In this document: in pieces, positions 16,416 to 27,805 of the stretch
Layout: every line of letters starts with the position of its first letter
How positions within the stretch are numbered: the stretch's first letter is position 1
Source: Candidatus Leucobacter sulfamidivorax
GTDB lineage: Bacteria > Actinomycetota > Actinomycetes > Actinomycetales > Microbacteriaceae
Length of the DNA: 64,000 nt
Direction: 5' to 3'
NCBI GenBank assembly: GCA_016771945.1
Contig: QZLF01000002.1
Coordinates: 744,001 to 808,000, forward strand
Notes under the pieces: model-generated
The model's database searches: none
The model's input: only the letters and a program-made list of their open reading frames with translations
Told to the model about the DNA's origin: nothing
Translations under genes and position numbers: made by a program

Positions 16416-17257
16416 GCGCGCAGGCACCGCTGCTGACCGCGGAGAACGTGATCGTCGAGTACGGCTCGCGGCGCAAGCCCAACCGGGTGCTGCACGAGGT
16501 CTCGCTCGAGATCGCCCCGGGCGAGTGCCTCGGCCTCGTCGGCGAGTCGGGATCGGGCAAGTCGACGCTCGGCAAGGCGATCCTCGGCCTCGTGCCGGTC
16601 GCCGGCGGCACCATCACCTTCGACGGGCGGGACATCACCCACCTGAAGGGCCGCGCGCGGCGGGAGCTCGCCGCCGACATCCAGGTCGTCTTCCAGGATC
16701 CCTACGGCTCGCTCAACCCCAAGATGACGATCGGGGACATCCTCGCGGAGCCGCTGCTGATCTCCGGCGCGGGCCGCGCCGAGGCGCGCTCGGTGGTGGG
16801 CGAGATGCTCGAGCGCGTGAAGTTGCCGGGAGACGTCGCCTCCCGCTACCCGAGCGAGTTCTCCGGCGGCCAGCGGCAGCGGATCGCGATCGCGCGGGCG
16901 CTCGTGCGCCGGCCGCGGCTCATCATCTGCGACGAGCCCGTGAGCGCGCTCGACCTCACGACCCAGGCGACCGTGCTCGACCTGCTCATCGAGCTGCAGC
17001 GCGACACGGGGGTCTCGTACCTCTTCGTCTCGCACGACCTCGGCGTGGTGCGCCGCATCTGCCACCGGGTCGCGGTGATGTACCGCGGCGAGCTCGTCGA
17101 GGTGGGCGACGGCGATCAGGTGACGCGGGATCCGCAGCACCCCTACAGCCGCCGCCTGCTCGCGGCCTCGCCGGTCGCCGACCCGGCCCTGCAGGCCGAG
17201 CGGCGGGAGGCGTGGCTCGCGCTGCGACAGGAGCAGGCCGCGGTCGCGACGGCCTAG
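16412..17257 (+). CDS. ABC transporter ATPase, DppF/OppF type
   Basis: 281 residues starting in the ATGA overlap, with GAGGAG upstream. It has Walker A GESGSGKST, the Q-loop VFQDPYGSLNP typical of OppF, signature FSGGQRQR, Walker B LIICDEP and the C-terminal oligopeptide-transporter region HPYSRRLLAASP. It is the second nucleotide-binding subunit, pairing with the ATPase half of the fusion protein. Confidence 0.94.
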   Translation: MSAQAPLLTAENVIVEYGSRRKPNRVLHEVSLEIAPGECLGLVGESGSGKSTLGKAILGLVPVAGGTITFDGRDITHLKGRARRELAADIQVVFQDPYGSLNPKMTIGDILAEPLLISGAGRAEARSVVGEMLERVKLPGDVASRYPSEFSGGQRQRIAIARALVRRPRLIICDEPVSALDLTTQATVLDLLIELQRDTGVSYLFVSHDLGVVRRICHRVAVMYRGELVEVGDGDQVTRDPQHPYSRRLLAASPVADPALQAERREAWLALRQEQAAVATA

Positions 17258-17334
17258 GCGTTGCCCGGCCGGTGAGCGAGCTGCGCCGTGCCGAGCCTGT
17301 CGAGGCATCGAGATGATCGGGCGGACGCATCCCG

Positions 17335-18939
17335 TCAGGACGTCAGGGCGAAGCCCGCGTAGCCGCTCTCGGCGACCTCGTCGCACTTCCGGCGGAAGGG
17401 CCCGACGCCGCCGAGGTACGGCAGCACGACGCGGGCCTTGCCGGCCACGTTCGCACCCACGTACCACGAGGTGGAGTCGCGGTGCACCATGAGCTCGCCG
17501 AGCTCGGCGGCGTGCTCGATCCAGGCGCGCTCCGCCTCGTCCGTCGCCTCGAAGCGCACGACCCCGTCCGCGCGGGCCGCCGTCAGCGCATCGACGATCC
17601 AGCCGACGTGCTGCTCGATCGAGACGATCATGTTGCTCAGCACCGCGGGGCTCTGCGGTCCGGTCACGAGGAAGAGGTTGGGGAAGCCGGGCACCGCGAG
17701 GCCGAGATAGGCGTGGGCGCCTCCGGCCCAGGCCTCCGCGAGCGTGCCCCGCGGACCGCGGATGTCGATGCGCGTCGGGGTGCCCGTGAAGGCGTCGTAC
17801 CCCGTGGCGTAGACGATCGCGTCGAGCTCGATGAGGCCCGCCTCGGTCTCGATGCCGCGCTCCGTCACGCGCACGATCGGGTGCGCCTTCACGTCGACCA
17901 GCTCGACGTTCGGCCGGTTGAAGATCTCGTAGTACCCCGAGTCGATGCAGCATCGGCGCGTGCCGAAGGGGTAGCCCTTCGGCACCAGTCTCTCGGCGGT
18001 GTCGGGGTCGTCGACCCGCTCCCTGATCTTCTCGGCGAGGAAGTCGTGCACCATCCGGTTCGCCTCGTCGTCGAAGAGCACGTCGTCGTAGATGCCGAAG
18101 TACGAGAAGGGCACGCCCGCGGCGTAGAGCTCCTCGAACATCGCGCGCCGATCCGCCTCGCTCACGTCCTTCGCCTTCAGCCCGGTCATCGGCAGGGCGA
18201 GGCCGTCGAGGGAGTGCCGGGCCGCGTCCCGGATCGCGGGCGCGTTCGCCCGCCATTCGGCGATCTCCTCGGCGGTGAGCGCGCGGTTGCCGGCCGGCAG
18301 GCTGTAGCTCGCCGTGCGCTGCAGCACCGAGAGGCGCCCCGCCTCCTTCGCGATCTCGGTCGCGACCTGGATGCCGCTCGAGCCGGTGCCGACGACCGCG
18401 ACGCGCTTGCCCGAGAAGTCGACCGACGTCTCGGGCCAGGCGGTCGTCTCGTACGACTCGCCGGCGAAGGACTCGACGCCCGGGATGTCGATCCTCTTCG
18501 GCGTCGAGATGGCGCCGGTCGCGAGCACGACCCAGCGCGCGATGACGGGGCCGCCCGCCGAGACCTCGACGCGCCAGAGGTTCTCGGTCTCGTCGAAGCG
18601 CATCGCGGAGACCTCGGCCCCGAAGCGGATGAGCGGGCGCAGCTCGAGCCGATCCGCGACGTGCTTCGCGTAGCTCAGGATCTCGGGCTGCGAGGCGTAG
18701 CGCTCGGTCCAGTCCCACTCCTGCTCGAGCTGCGGATCCCACGAGTAGGAGTAGTGCAGGCTCTCGATGTCGCAGCGCAGCCCGGGGTAGCGGTTCCAGT
18801 ACCAGGTGCCGCCGACCTCGTCGCCGCGCTCGACGCCGAGCACCGAGAACCCGCGATCCCGCAGCTGCGCGAGGGCGGCGAGCCCCGCGAAACCCGCCCC
18901 GATCACCAGCACGTCGACCCGCGCCTCATTTCCAGTCAT
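17335..18939 (-). CDS. Baeyer-Villiger-type flavin monooxygenase with altered fingerprint
   Basis: 534 residues. The FAD-binding GAGFAG lies at 14-19, GGTWYWNRYPGLRCDIES at 43-60, the NADPH-binding GTGSSG near 184-189, and a catalytic-Arg region (GTRRCCIDSGYY) is present. All fit class B (type I BVMO) enzymes. The fingerprint FxGxxxHxxxWP reads FAGESYETTAWP at 158-169, so the conserved His is Glu164. It would insert oxygen next to a ketone or aldehyde carbonyl, but the His change makes canonical activity uncertain. The AraC gene lies 173 bp upstream on the same strand. A hairpin, CCGCCGCG/CGCGGCGG, at 18971-18990 lies in its leader. Confidence 0.85.
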   Translation of the reverse strand: MTGNEARVDVLVIGAGFAGLAALAQLRDRGFSVLGVERGDEVGGTWYWNRYPGLRCDIESLHYSYSWDPQLEQEWDWTERYASQPEILSYAKHVADRLELRPLIRFGAEVSAMRFDETENLWRVEVSAGGPVIARWVVLATGAISTPKRIDIPGVESFAGESYETTAWPETSVDFSGKRVAVVGTGSSGIQVATEIAKEAGRLSVLQRTASYSLPAGNRALTAEEIAEWRANAPAIRDAARHSLDGLALPMTGLKAKDVSEADRRAMFEELYAAGVPFSYFGIYDDVLFDDEANRMVHDFLAEKIRERVDDPDTAERLVPKGYPFGTRRCCIDSGYYEIFNRPNVELVDVKAHPIVRVTERGIETEAGLIELDAIVYATGYDAFTGTPTRIDIRGPRGTLAEAWAGGAHAYLGLAVPGFPNLFLVTGPQSPAVLSNMIVSIEQHVGWIVDALTAARADGVVRFEATDEAERAWIEHAAELGELMVHRDSTSWYVGANVAGKARVVLPYLGGVGPFRRKCDEVAESGYAGFALTS

Positions 18940-19112
18940 CGCCTCGGCCTCTCCGTCTCTCGGTTCCGGGCCGCCGCGCCGTCGCGGCGGAGATCACCCG
19001 TTGCGAGCGAGACTAACCGGGCCTCCGCGGGATGCGAGAGGACCAGCCTGCACTGCGGGGGCGAATCACCTGCACGCCGGTCGGACCGATCCGGATCCGC
19101 GTCGCCGCCGGC

Positions 19113-20069
19113 TCAGCGCGGCAGCGCCGTCCGCCGCCACTCGCCCGGCGTCTGCCCGAAGCTCTGCTTGAACACCCGGCTGAAGTATCCCGCGTCCTCG
19201 AAGCCCCACCGCTCGCTGATCGCGGCGACCGTCTCGGCGGCCCGCAGCGGATCGGCGAGATCGCCGCGGGCACGGTCGAGGCGGCGCTGCTTGACCCACT
19301 GCGCGACGGTCGTGCCGGTGGCCGAGAAGAGGTTGTAGAGGTGTCGCACCGAGAGGTAGTTCGCGGCGGCGATGGCGGCCGGATCGAGCCCGGGGTCGCC
19401 GAGGTGGTCGTCGATGTAGGAGAGCACGCGCATCAGCACGGCCGTGCGTGCGGCGCGCCCGTCGGCGTCGACCTCGAGGACCTCGCCGATGAGCGTGGAG
19501 AGGAGGTCGAGGAAGGTGCGGCTGAGGCCGGCGGCGGCCTGCGAGTGGAGCAGCGGCAGGTTGTCGTTCATGGTGCGGAGGTACGACGCCAGCACGGCGC
19601 CCACACCGGTGTCGCCCCGGATGGGAAGCGCGGCGAGGTCGCCGGCGACGCCGTCGGGCAGTGCGAGGGTGCGCTTCGGGAACATCGCGACGAGGAAGCT
19701 GAAGTCCTCGTCGGCGCGCAGGTCGTAGGCGCGCGCCGTGTCGTAGAGGGTGATGGTCCCCGGGTCGAGCGTCGACTCGCGGTTCCCCTGCGACATCGTG
19801 GCCGATCCGCTCAGCTGCAGGGTGATCTTGTAGAACGCGTGCTCGTGACCCCGGTGCAGCCCCGGCCGCCGCTCCACGAGGTGACTGTTCGCCGAGAGGT
19901 GGGTGAGCTGCAGCTCGCGCGAGGACGCCGAGCGCAGCCGCACGCGCAGGCCCTCCCGCGCGAAGGGGGTGATCCGGAGGGGAGGGAACAGGCCGTCGAT
20001 GATGCTCCGGAAGCGGGGCATCACGTCCTGCTGCCCGGGGCCGAGCTCGAGGGCGATCGGTGAGGTCAT
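19113..20069 (-). CDS. AraC-family regulator, FeaR-like (paralog 1)
   Basis: The ATG at 20069 has GGAG six bases upstream and gives 318 residues; an ATG at 20081 lacks an SD. An N-terminal AraC_binding_2 domain (about 30-200; LYDTARAYDLRADEDFSFLVAMFPK) and a C-terminal AraC HTH pair (about 215-315; SVRHLYNLFSATG, AISERWGFEDAGYFSRVFKQSFGQTPGEWR) are seen. FeaR controls amine oxidase and phenylacetaldehyde dehydrogenase in E. coli, so this may sense an arylaldehyde or amine product. Divergent from the ketopantoate-reductase-like gene. Confidence 0.88.
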   Translation of the reverse strand: MTSPIALELGPGQQDVMPRFRSIIDGLFPPLRITPFAREGLRVRLRSASSRELQLTHLSANSHLVERRPGLHRGHEHAFYKITLQLSGSATMSQGNRESTLDPGTITLYDTARAYDLRADEDFSFLVAMFPKRTLALPDGVAGDLAALPIRGDTGVGAVLASYLRTMNDNLPLLHSQAAAGLSRTFLDLLSTLIGEVLEVDADGRAARTAVLMRVLSYIDDHLGDPGLDPAAIAAANYLSVRHLYNLFSATGTTVAQWVKQRRLDRARGDLADPLRAAETVAAISERWGFEDAGYFSRVFKQSFGQTPGEWRRTALPR

Positions 20070-20285
20070 CTGCGACTCCATGGGTGTCCGGCGGTCTTCC
20101 CGTGCCGTCAGCCTCCCAGTTTCCGGGGCGGAGCGCCAGGAATCGGCCGGGAATGTGCAGGCGGGCGCAGCCGATTGTGCGCGGATCGGCAGGCCGCCGT
20201 CGGCGCTCTGCGGCAGAATTGACCTGGACCGCCGGCCCCGGCATCGCATTCCCGGGACGGGCGCACGAATCGGAAGGAATCTCGA

Positions 20286-21206
20286 ATGAAGATCGCGATC
20301 GTCGGATCCGGAGCCATGGGGCAGCTGTTCGGCGCGCACCTCGTGAACGCGGGCAACGAGGTCGTCTACATCGACGCGAGCCCCGTCATCATCGATGCGC
20401 TGAACGAGCGCGGGGTCTCGGTGCACACCGAGGAGGGCGTGCTGCAGGCCCCCGCCCGGGCGACGCGCGCCGCCGATCTCGCCGAGCAGTTCGAGCTGTT
20501 CATCGTCTTCACCAAGGGCTTCCACACCGAGGCGGCCGTGGAGTCCGTGCGCCACCTGCTCGGGCCCGACGCCGTGGGCCTCACGCTGCAGAACGGGCTC
20601 GGCAACGCCGAGGTGCTCGCGGGCGTGTTCGGTGCCGACCGCACCCTCATGGGCATGACCGATTTCCCGGCCGACATGCGCGAGCCCGGCGTGATCCACA
20701 CGAGCACGCAGAGCAAGGTGCGGGTCGGCGGCTTCGGTGCAGAGGCCGGTGCCCGTGCCGAGGCCGTGGCCCGCGTGCTCGACGAGGCCGGGCTGCACGC
20801 GGCCGTCGACCCCGAGATCCTCGTCCCGATCTGGGAGAAGGTCGTCTTCAACGCCGGTTTCAACACGTTGAGCGCGGCCACCGGGCTCACCGTGGGCGAG
20901 ATCGCGGCGAGCCCGCACACCCGCGCGATCATGACGAACGTGCTCGACGAGGCGGAGGCGGTCGCCGCCGCCTGCGGCGTCCCGGTCTCGCGCGAGCGGA
21001 TCGACGCCACCGTCGCGAACGCGTACGAGCACCACACCCACCACAAGACCTCGATGCTGCTCGACCGCGAGGCCGGCCGCCGCACCGAGATCGACACCAT
21101 CGGCGGGGCCATCGTGCGCCTCGGCGCCGAGCACGGGGTGCCCACCCCGGTGACCGCGACGCTCGCGGGCATCGTCCGGGCGCTCACCGAGGCGCCGGGC
21201 GCGTAG
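20286..21206 (+). CDS. Ketopantoate reductase-family protein (ApbA/PanE)
   Basis: 306 residues with the NAD(P)-binding GSGAMG at 7-12, the central LQNGLGN and the C-terminal helical domain starting at EKVVFNAGFNTLSAATG (Lys and Asn of the active site). The family reduces 2-oxo acids such as 2-dehydropantoate. Here, among aromatic catabolic genes, it may act on another 2-oxo acid. GGAAGGA precedes the ATG. The AraC gene is divergent, so it is a likely regulator. Confidence 0.85.
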   Translation: MKIAIVGSGAMGQLFGAHLVNAGNEVVYIDASPVIIDALNERGVSVHTEEGVLQAPARATRAADLAEQFELFIVFTKGFHTEAAVESVRHLLGPDAVGLTLQNGLGNAEVLAGVFGADRTLMGMTDFPADMREPGVIHTSTQSKVRVGGFGAEAGARAEAVARVLDEAGLHAAVDPEILVPIWEKVVFNAGFNTLSAATGLTVGEIAASPHTRAIMTNVLDEAEAVAAACGVPVSRERIDATVANAYEHHTHHKTSMLLDREAGRRTEIDTIGGAIVRLGAEHGVPTPVTATLAGIVRALTEAPGA

Positions 21207-21255
21207 TCCTCGCCGTCGTCCGGGCGGGCGCGCAGGGTCGAGGCGGTAGAATCGA

Positions 21256-23472
<2,217 letters not shown>

Positions 23473-23487
23473 CGCACGATCGTCCCT

Positions 23488-23535
23488 CCCGCCTGCCCGC
23501 CATGTACGTCGGCGGCGCGTCCGGCGGGCGGCGGG
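23488..23535. terminator. Hairpin between the helicase and the SnoaL-like gene
   Basis: CCCGCC-T-GCCCGCC (23488-23501) pairs with GGCGGGCGGCGGG (23523-23535) with a single bulged base and a 21-nt loop. It is positioned between two convergent genes and would act on both. Confidence 0.5.
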
Positions 23536-23550
23536 GGAAGCGGATGAGCC

Positions 23551-23901
23551 TCAGACGGTGGTGAAGACCTTGCTGGTGATGCGCCAGACGCCGTCGCGGC
23601 GGATCAGCCCGAAGAAGTTGCGGAAGCCGGCGCCGAGGAAGCCCTGCTCGTCGAGCACCGCGTGCGCGATCTCGCCCTGCACGACGATGCTGTGGATCTC
23701 GAAGGAGTACTCGGAGCCCGAGGGCTCCTTCGTGGCCACGACGTTCGCCGCGAAGTCGGCCCCGCTCATCGTGGCGTAGTCGGGGCCGAGATAGCCCCAC
23801 ATGACCGAGTTCTCGTCGAAGGCGTCGCGGACCATCTCGGCGTCTGCGGCGATGCAGCCGTCCACGTACTTCTGCACGGCGGCGCGGACCTGTTCTTCCA
23901 T
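23551..23901 (-). CDS. SnoaL/NTF2-like protein
   Basis: 116 residues from an ATG preceded by AAAGGAA. The fold signature is that of small alpha+beta cone proteins: an N-terminal helix (EEQVRAAVQKYVDGCIAADAEMVRDAF), a Tyr/Trp-rich strand region and a C-terminal RRDGVWRITSKVF. Members bind small ligands or act as isomerases or hydratases. No active site can be assigned. It lies downstream of the aldehyde dehydrogenase on the same strand, but a strong hairpin separates them. Confidence 0.8.
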   Translation of the reverse strand: MEEQVRAAVQKYVDGCIAADAEMVRDAFDENSVMWGYLGPDYATMSGADFAANVVATKEPSGSEYSFEIHSIVVQGEIAHAVLDEQGFLGAGFRNFFGLIRRDGVWRITSKVFTTV

Positions 23902-23943
23902 GGCGGGTTCCTTTCGGGGGTTCGGGGGCGGGGGAGAGAGACG

Positions 23944-23979
23944 AACGCGGGTGCGGTCTGGAGCGACCGCACCCGCGTT
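23944..23979 (-). terminator. Strong hairpin after the aldehyde dehydrogenase
   Basis: A perfect 14-bp stem (ACGCGGGTGCGGTC and its complement), extended by one A-T pair, with a 6-nt loop, lies 18 bp after the dehydrogenase stop and before the SnoaL-like start. It should end or attenuate transcription from the dehydrogenase promoter. Confidence 0.75.
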
Positions 23980-23996
23980 TCGCGGTGAATTCGGGA

Positions 23997-25409
23997 TCAG
24001 CCGTTGATGACCTGCGGCTGCGCGACGGCCTTCAGGCCCTCGACGCCGAACTCCTGGCCGTAGCCCGACTGCTTCGCCCCGCCGAAGGGGATGAAGGGGT
24101 TGACCATGCCGTGGGCGTTGATCCACACGGTGCCGGCCTGGATGCGCGCGGCGATCTGACGGGCCTTCTCGCGATCCTTCGACCACACGGAGGCGCCGAG
24201 GCCGACCTCGAGCTCGTTGGCGAGCTTGATGACCTCTTCGAGATCCGTGTACTTGATGATCGGCAGCGCCGGGCCGAACTGCTCCTCGACGACGAGATCG
24301 TTGTGTGGATCGATGTCCGCGACGAGCGTCGTCGGGTAGAAGTTGCCCGGTGCGTCGTAGTCGGGGTCGCCGCCCATGACGACGCGCGCGCCCGAGGCCT
24401 TCGCGGACTCGACCAGGCGGTCGACCTCCTTGAACTGGTCCGGGTTCTGCAGCGGGCCCAGCACGTTGTTCTCGTCGAGGCCGACGCCCATGGGCATCTG
24501 CTTCGCGAACTCCGCGAGCGCGTCCACGACCTCGTCGTAGATCGACGCGGGCACGTAGAGGCGCTTCAGCGCGGCGCAGGTCTGGCCGGTGTTGATGAAC
24601 GCGCCCCAGAACAGGCCCTCGGCGATCTCCTTGGGATCGACGTCGTCGAGCACGATGCCCGCGTCGTTGCCGCCGAGCTCCAGGGTGAGGCGGGTGACGT
24701 TGCCGGCGCTCGCCTCGATGATGCGCTTGCCGACCGGGGTCGAGCCGGTGAACATGATCTTCGCGACCTTCGGGTGGCGGGTCATCGCGTCGCCCACGGT
24801 GCGGCCGGGGCCGGCGACGACCTGCAGCACGCCCTCGGGGAGCACGGTGTTCATGACCGCGATGAGGGCCAGCACCGAGAGGGTGGTGGTCTCGGCCGGC
24901 TTCATGACGACCGTATTGCCCATGCGCAGCGCGGGAACGATCTGCCAGATCGAGATCATCATCGGCCAGTTCCACGGCGAGATCGCGGCGACCACGCCGA
25001 GCGGGCGGTAGTGCATCTCGGCGTAGTTCTCGCCGTCGTCGATCACGACGTCGACGGGCAGCGGGGTGTTGGCCGGCACGCGGGTCCAGGCGACGCAGCC
25101 GCCGACCTCGAAGCGCGCGTTGGGGCCGTTGAGCGGCTTGCCCTGCTCGCGCGAGAGCAGCTCGGCGAGGGGCTCGGCGTGGGCCTCGATCGCGTCGGCG
25201 ACCTTGTTGAGGTAGTCGACGCGCTCCTCGTCGCTGAGCGCGGCCCAGGCGACCTGAGCCTCCTCGGCCTTGTCGATGGCGGCGTTCAGATCGTCGATGG
25301 TCTGCACCGGAGCGGTGCCGATCACCTCGTCGGTCGCGGGATCGCGCACCTCGCGGGTCTCGCCGCCCTTCGGGGTGATCGCTGCAAGCAGGCTTTCATA
25401 GGTATCCAA
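23997..25409 (-). CDS. Aldehyde dehydrogenase (possible arylacetaldehyde or succinic semialdehyde dehydrogenase)
   Basis: A TTG at 25409, with GGAGG five bases upstream, gives 470 residues; an ATG at 25472 would add 21 unlikely residues without an SD. Catalytic residues are Asn147 (PWNWP), Lys170 (VMKPAE), Glu244 (LELGGNDAG) and Cys278 (NTGQTCAA). The window contains sources of two aldehydes: arylacetaldehydes from the amine oxidase and 2-oxoacid decarboxylase, and succinic semialdehyde from HpaI. Either could be the substrate; sequence alone does not decide. Confidence 0.88.
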   Translation of the reverse strand: MDTYESLLAAITPKGGETREVRDPATDEVIGTAPVQTIDDLNAAIDKAEEAQVAWAALSDEERVDYLNKVADAIEAHAEPLAELLSREQGKPLNGPNARFEVGGCVAWTRVPANTPLPVDVVIDDGENYAEMHYRPLGVVAAISPWNWPMMISIWQIVPALRMGNTVVMKPAETTTLSVLALIAVMNTVLPEGVLQVVAGPGRTVGDAMTRHPKVAKIMFTGSTPVGKRIIEASAGNVTRLTLELGGNDAGIVLDDVDPKEIAEGLFWGAFINTGQTCAALKRLYVPASIYDEVVDALAEFAKQMPMGVGLDENNVLGPLQNPDQFKEVDRLVESAKASGARVVMGGDPDYDAPGNFYPTTLVADIDPHNDLVVEEQFGPALPIIKYTDLEEVIKLANELEVGLGASVWSKDREKARQIAARIQAGTVWINAHGMVNPFIPFGGAKQSGYGQEFGVEGLKAVAQPQVING

Positions 25410-25541
25410 GGTGACCTCCACTTCGAGTCCGGTAGGTGATACGAGCATACGCGCCGCAGCCGTGAGAGTCATTGCCTCGCGCGGTAGCGGAGTTGTCTCT
25501 GCGCGAACAGTCGGGTGCGAGCGTTCGGCGCGCGATCAGGA

Positions 25542-26804
25542 TCAGTGCCTCGGCGCGAGCCTGCGCACGATCGTGAGCGCGATCGCGGCCGCGAGCACCG
25601 TGCCGGCGGCCAGAACCGACGCCATCGTGAGCGCGGTGGTGCCGACGAGCTCCGCGATCACGGGGGTGCCGAGCCCGCCGAAGGTGAACATCGCCATGCC
25701 CATCATGGCCGAGGCGGTGCCGGCGCGGCCGCCGTGCCTGGTGAGCGCGAGCACCGTGCCGTTGGGGCCGCTGATGCCGATGCCCGCGAGGAAGAGCGCC
25801 AGGAAGGCGAGGAAGAGCCACGGGGGCGCCCCCGCGAGGGTCGCGCCGAGCAGTAGCAGACCCGTCGCGGCACCGGACACCTGCCCCGCGAGGTACATGC
25901 GCCGCGGGCCGAATCGGCGCACGAGCAGGCGGCTGAGCTGCGCCCCGCCCAGCTCGGCCAGCGCGTTCATCGCGAAGAGCATGCTGAACAGCTGAGGGGT
26001 GAGACCGAGCTCGTCCTGGAGCACGAAGCTCGACATCGAGAGATAGCTGAAGAAGGCGAGCCCGCCGAGGCAGGACGCCGCGAAGACGGCCATGAACAGC
26101 GGATCGCGGAAGACCGCGCCGAGGTGCGACGCCGTGCCGCCGAACAGCGGGCCGTCGTGCCGCAGCGAGGTCGACAGCGTCTCCCGCACGCCCAGGATCG
26201 CGAGCAGGGTGAGCGCGATCCCGATGCCTCCCAGCACGACGAAGATGCCGCGCCAATCGGTGACGTTCGAGAGCAGGCCGCCGATCACCGGGGCGATGAT
26301 GGGCATCGTGAAGGTGACGAGGGTGAGGAGGGAGAGCATGCGCGAGAGCTCCGCGCCCTCGAACAGATCGCGGGCGATCGCCATGCTGATGACCACCCCG
26401 GCAGCCCCCGCGAGCCCCTGGAGGAAGCGCGCGGCGAGCAGCAGCTCGATGCTCGGCGCGATCGCGCAGGCGAAGGAGAAGACCGCGAAGATCAGCACCC
26501 CGAGCACGAGCGGCCGCTTGCGGCCGAAGCGGTCGGAGAGGGGTCCTGCGACGAGCTGCCCGATGCCGAGCCCGATCAGGCACACCGACATCGTGGCCTG
26601 CGCGAGCGCGTCCGAGGTCTGCAGCCTCGCCGCGAGCTCGGGCAGCTGCGGCAGGTACATGTCGATCGACAGCGGGCCGAAGGAGTTCAGCAGCCCCAGC
26701 GTCAGGGCGAGCTTCAGCGCGCCCGAGCGCCCGCGCCCGGCGCCCGAGGCCCCGGCCCCCGTGCCCGTCGCGCCGCCGCTCAGCACCCCAGCACGCGGCG
26801 CCAC
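25542..26804 (-). CDS. MFS transporter, Bcr/CflA (DHA1) drug-efflux type
   Basis: 420 residues with a Gly/Ala-rich N-tail and 12 predicted spans. The Bcr/CflA features are present: NSFGPLSIDMYLPQLPELA in TM1, GPLSDRFGRKRPL after TM2 and ARFLQGLAGAAGVV in TM4. It would export a drug or toxic intermediate by proton antiport. It overlaps the end of the upstream esterase. A GTG at 26786 is an equally possible start; no clear SD supports either. Confidence 0.88.
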   Translation of the reverse strand: MAPRAGVLSGGATGTGAGASGAGRGRSGALKLALTLGLLNSFGPLSIDMYLPQLPELAARLQTSDALAQATMSVCLIGLGIGQLVAGPLSDRFGRKRPLVLGVLIFAVFSFACAIAPSIELLLAARFLQGLAGAAGVVISMAIARDLFEGAELSRMLSLLTLVTFTMPIIAPVIGGLLSNVTDWRGIFVVLGGIGIALTLLAILGVRETLSTSLRHDGPLFGGTASHLGAVFRDPLFMAVFAASCLGGLAFFSYLSMSSFVLQDELGLTPQLFSMLFAMNALAELGGAQLSRLLVRRFGPRRMYLAGQVSGAATGLLLLGATLAGAPPWLFLAFLALFLAGIGISGPNGTVLALTRHGGRAGTASAMMGMAMFTFGGLGTPVIAELVGTTALTMASVLAAGTVLAAAIALTIVRRLAPRH

Positions 26805-27805
26805 CAGCTGTCGCGCGCCGCGTTCGCGGCCTGCGACACGGTCGCGTCGGGGGAGAAACCGCTGAAGCCGTGGTAGCCGCCGGCCCAGACGTGCAGCTCG
26901 GCCTGGCCTCCGGCCGCCCAGATGCGGCTCGCGTACCCGACGGTCTCATCGCGGAACACCTCGCAGGCGCCCACCTCGAGATAGGCCGGGGCGAGGCCCG
27001 AGAGGTCGGTCGCGCGCGCCGGCGCCTGGTAGGGGTGCACGCGGTCGGTCGCGCGATCCGCCCCGAGCATGGCGTCCCAGCCGCAGTCGTTGTTGTTGCG
27101 ATCCCAGGCGCCGAGGCCGTCGTACTGCCACGATGAGACGGTGTCGTTGCGGTCGTCGATCATGGGTGCTCCGATGAGCTGCCCGGCGAGCGCGATGCCG
27201 CGATCCCGCGCCATGAGCGAGACGGCGGCGGCGAGGCCGCCGCCCGCCGAGGCGCCGGCGACGACGATGCGCGCGGGATCGATCTCGAGCTCCTCGGCGT
27301 GATCCGCCATCCAGGCGAGCGCGGCGTAGCAGTCCTCGGCCTGGGCGGGCGCAGGGTGCTCGGGGGCGAGGCGGTACTCGACGCCGACGCCGACGACGCC
27401 GAAGCGCTCGGCGAGGTCGATGAGCTCCGAGGTCTCGAAGAAGCGGGTGCCGAGCATGTAGCCGCCGCCGTGGATGCCGAGCACGCCGGGCGCGGAGCCC
27501 GCGCCGTGCAGCGCGGCGCCGGGGGAGCCGGGGGCCGGGCGCACGATCGTCACCTCGACCTCGGGGGAGCCCGCGGGGCCGGGGATCAGGCGATCCTCCC
27601 AGACCACGGCGCGCCCCTCGGCCTGCGTCTCCATCGAGGGGATGACGGTCTCGAAGTGCGCGCGGTTCTCGAGGATCGTGTGCTCGCGCAGGGGGATGCC
27701 CTCGACGAGGTCGAGGAACGCGGCGAGGCCGGGCTCGAGCTCCGGGTCGTAGGGCACGGGACTCGGCCGCACGGCGGGCTCGGGGGCGCGGTAGCGATCG
27801 GTCAT
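26780..27805 (-). CDS. Alpha/beta-hydrolase esterase, family IV (tandem copy 2)
   Basis: 341 residues from an ATG with GGAAGGAA upstream; ATGA overlaps the end of the previous esterase. HGGGYMLG gives the oxyanion hole and GASAGGG the nucleophile Ser; the His lies in AGGYHGFSGF. Its C-terminal half is very similar to the neighbouring esterase (ASRIWAAGG, AELHVWAGGYHGF), so the two arose by tandem duplication. Probable role: hydrolysis of an ester or lactone in the 26-39 kb island. Confidence 0.87.
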   Translation of the reverse strand: MTDRYRAPEPAVRPSPVPYDPELEPGLAAFLDLVEGIPLREHTILENRAHFETVIPSMETQAEGRAVVWEDRLIPGPAGSPEVEVTIVRPAPGSPGAALHGAGSAPGVLGIHGGGYMLGTRFFETSELIDLAERFGVVGVGVEYRLAPEHPAPAQAEDCYAALAWMADHAEELEIDPARIVVAGASAGGGLAAAVSLMARDRGIALAGQLIGAPMIDDRNDTVSSWQYDGLGAWDRNNNDCGWDAMLGADRATDRVHPYQAPARATDLSGLAPAYLEVGACEVFRDETVGYASRIWAAGGQAELHVWAGGYHGFSGFSPDATVSQAANAARDSWWRRVLGC

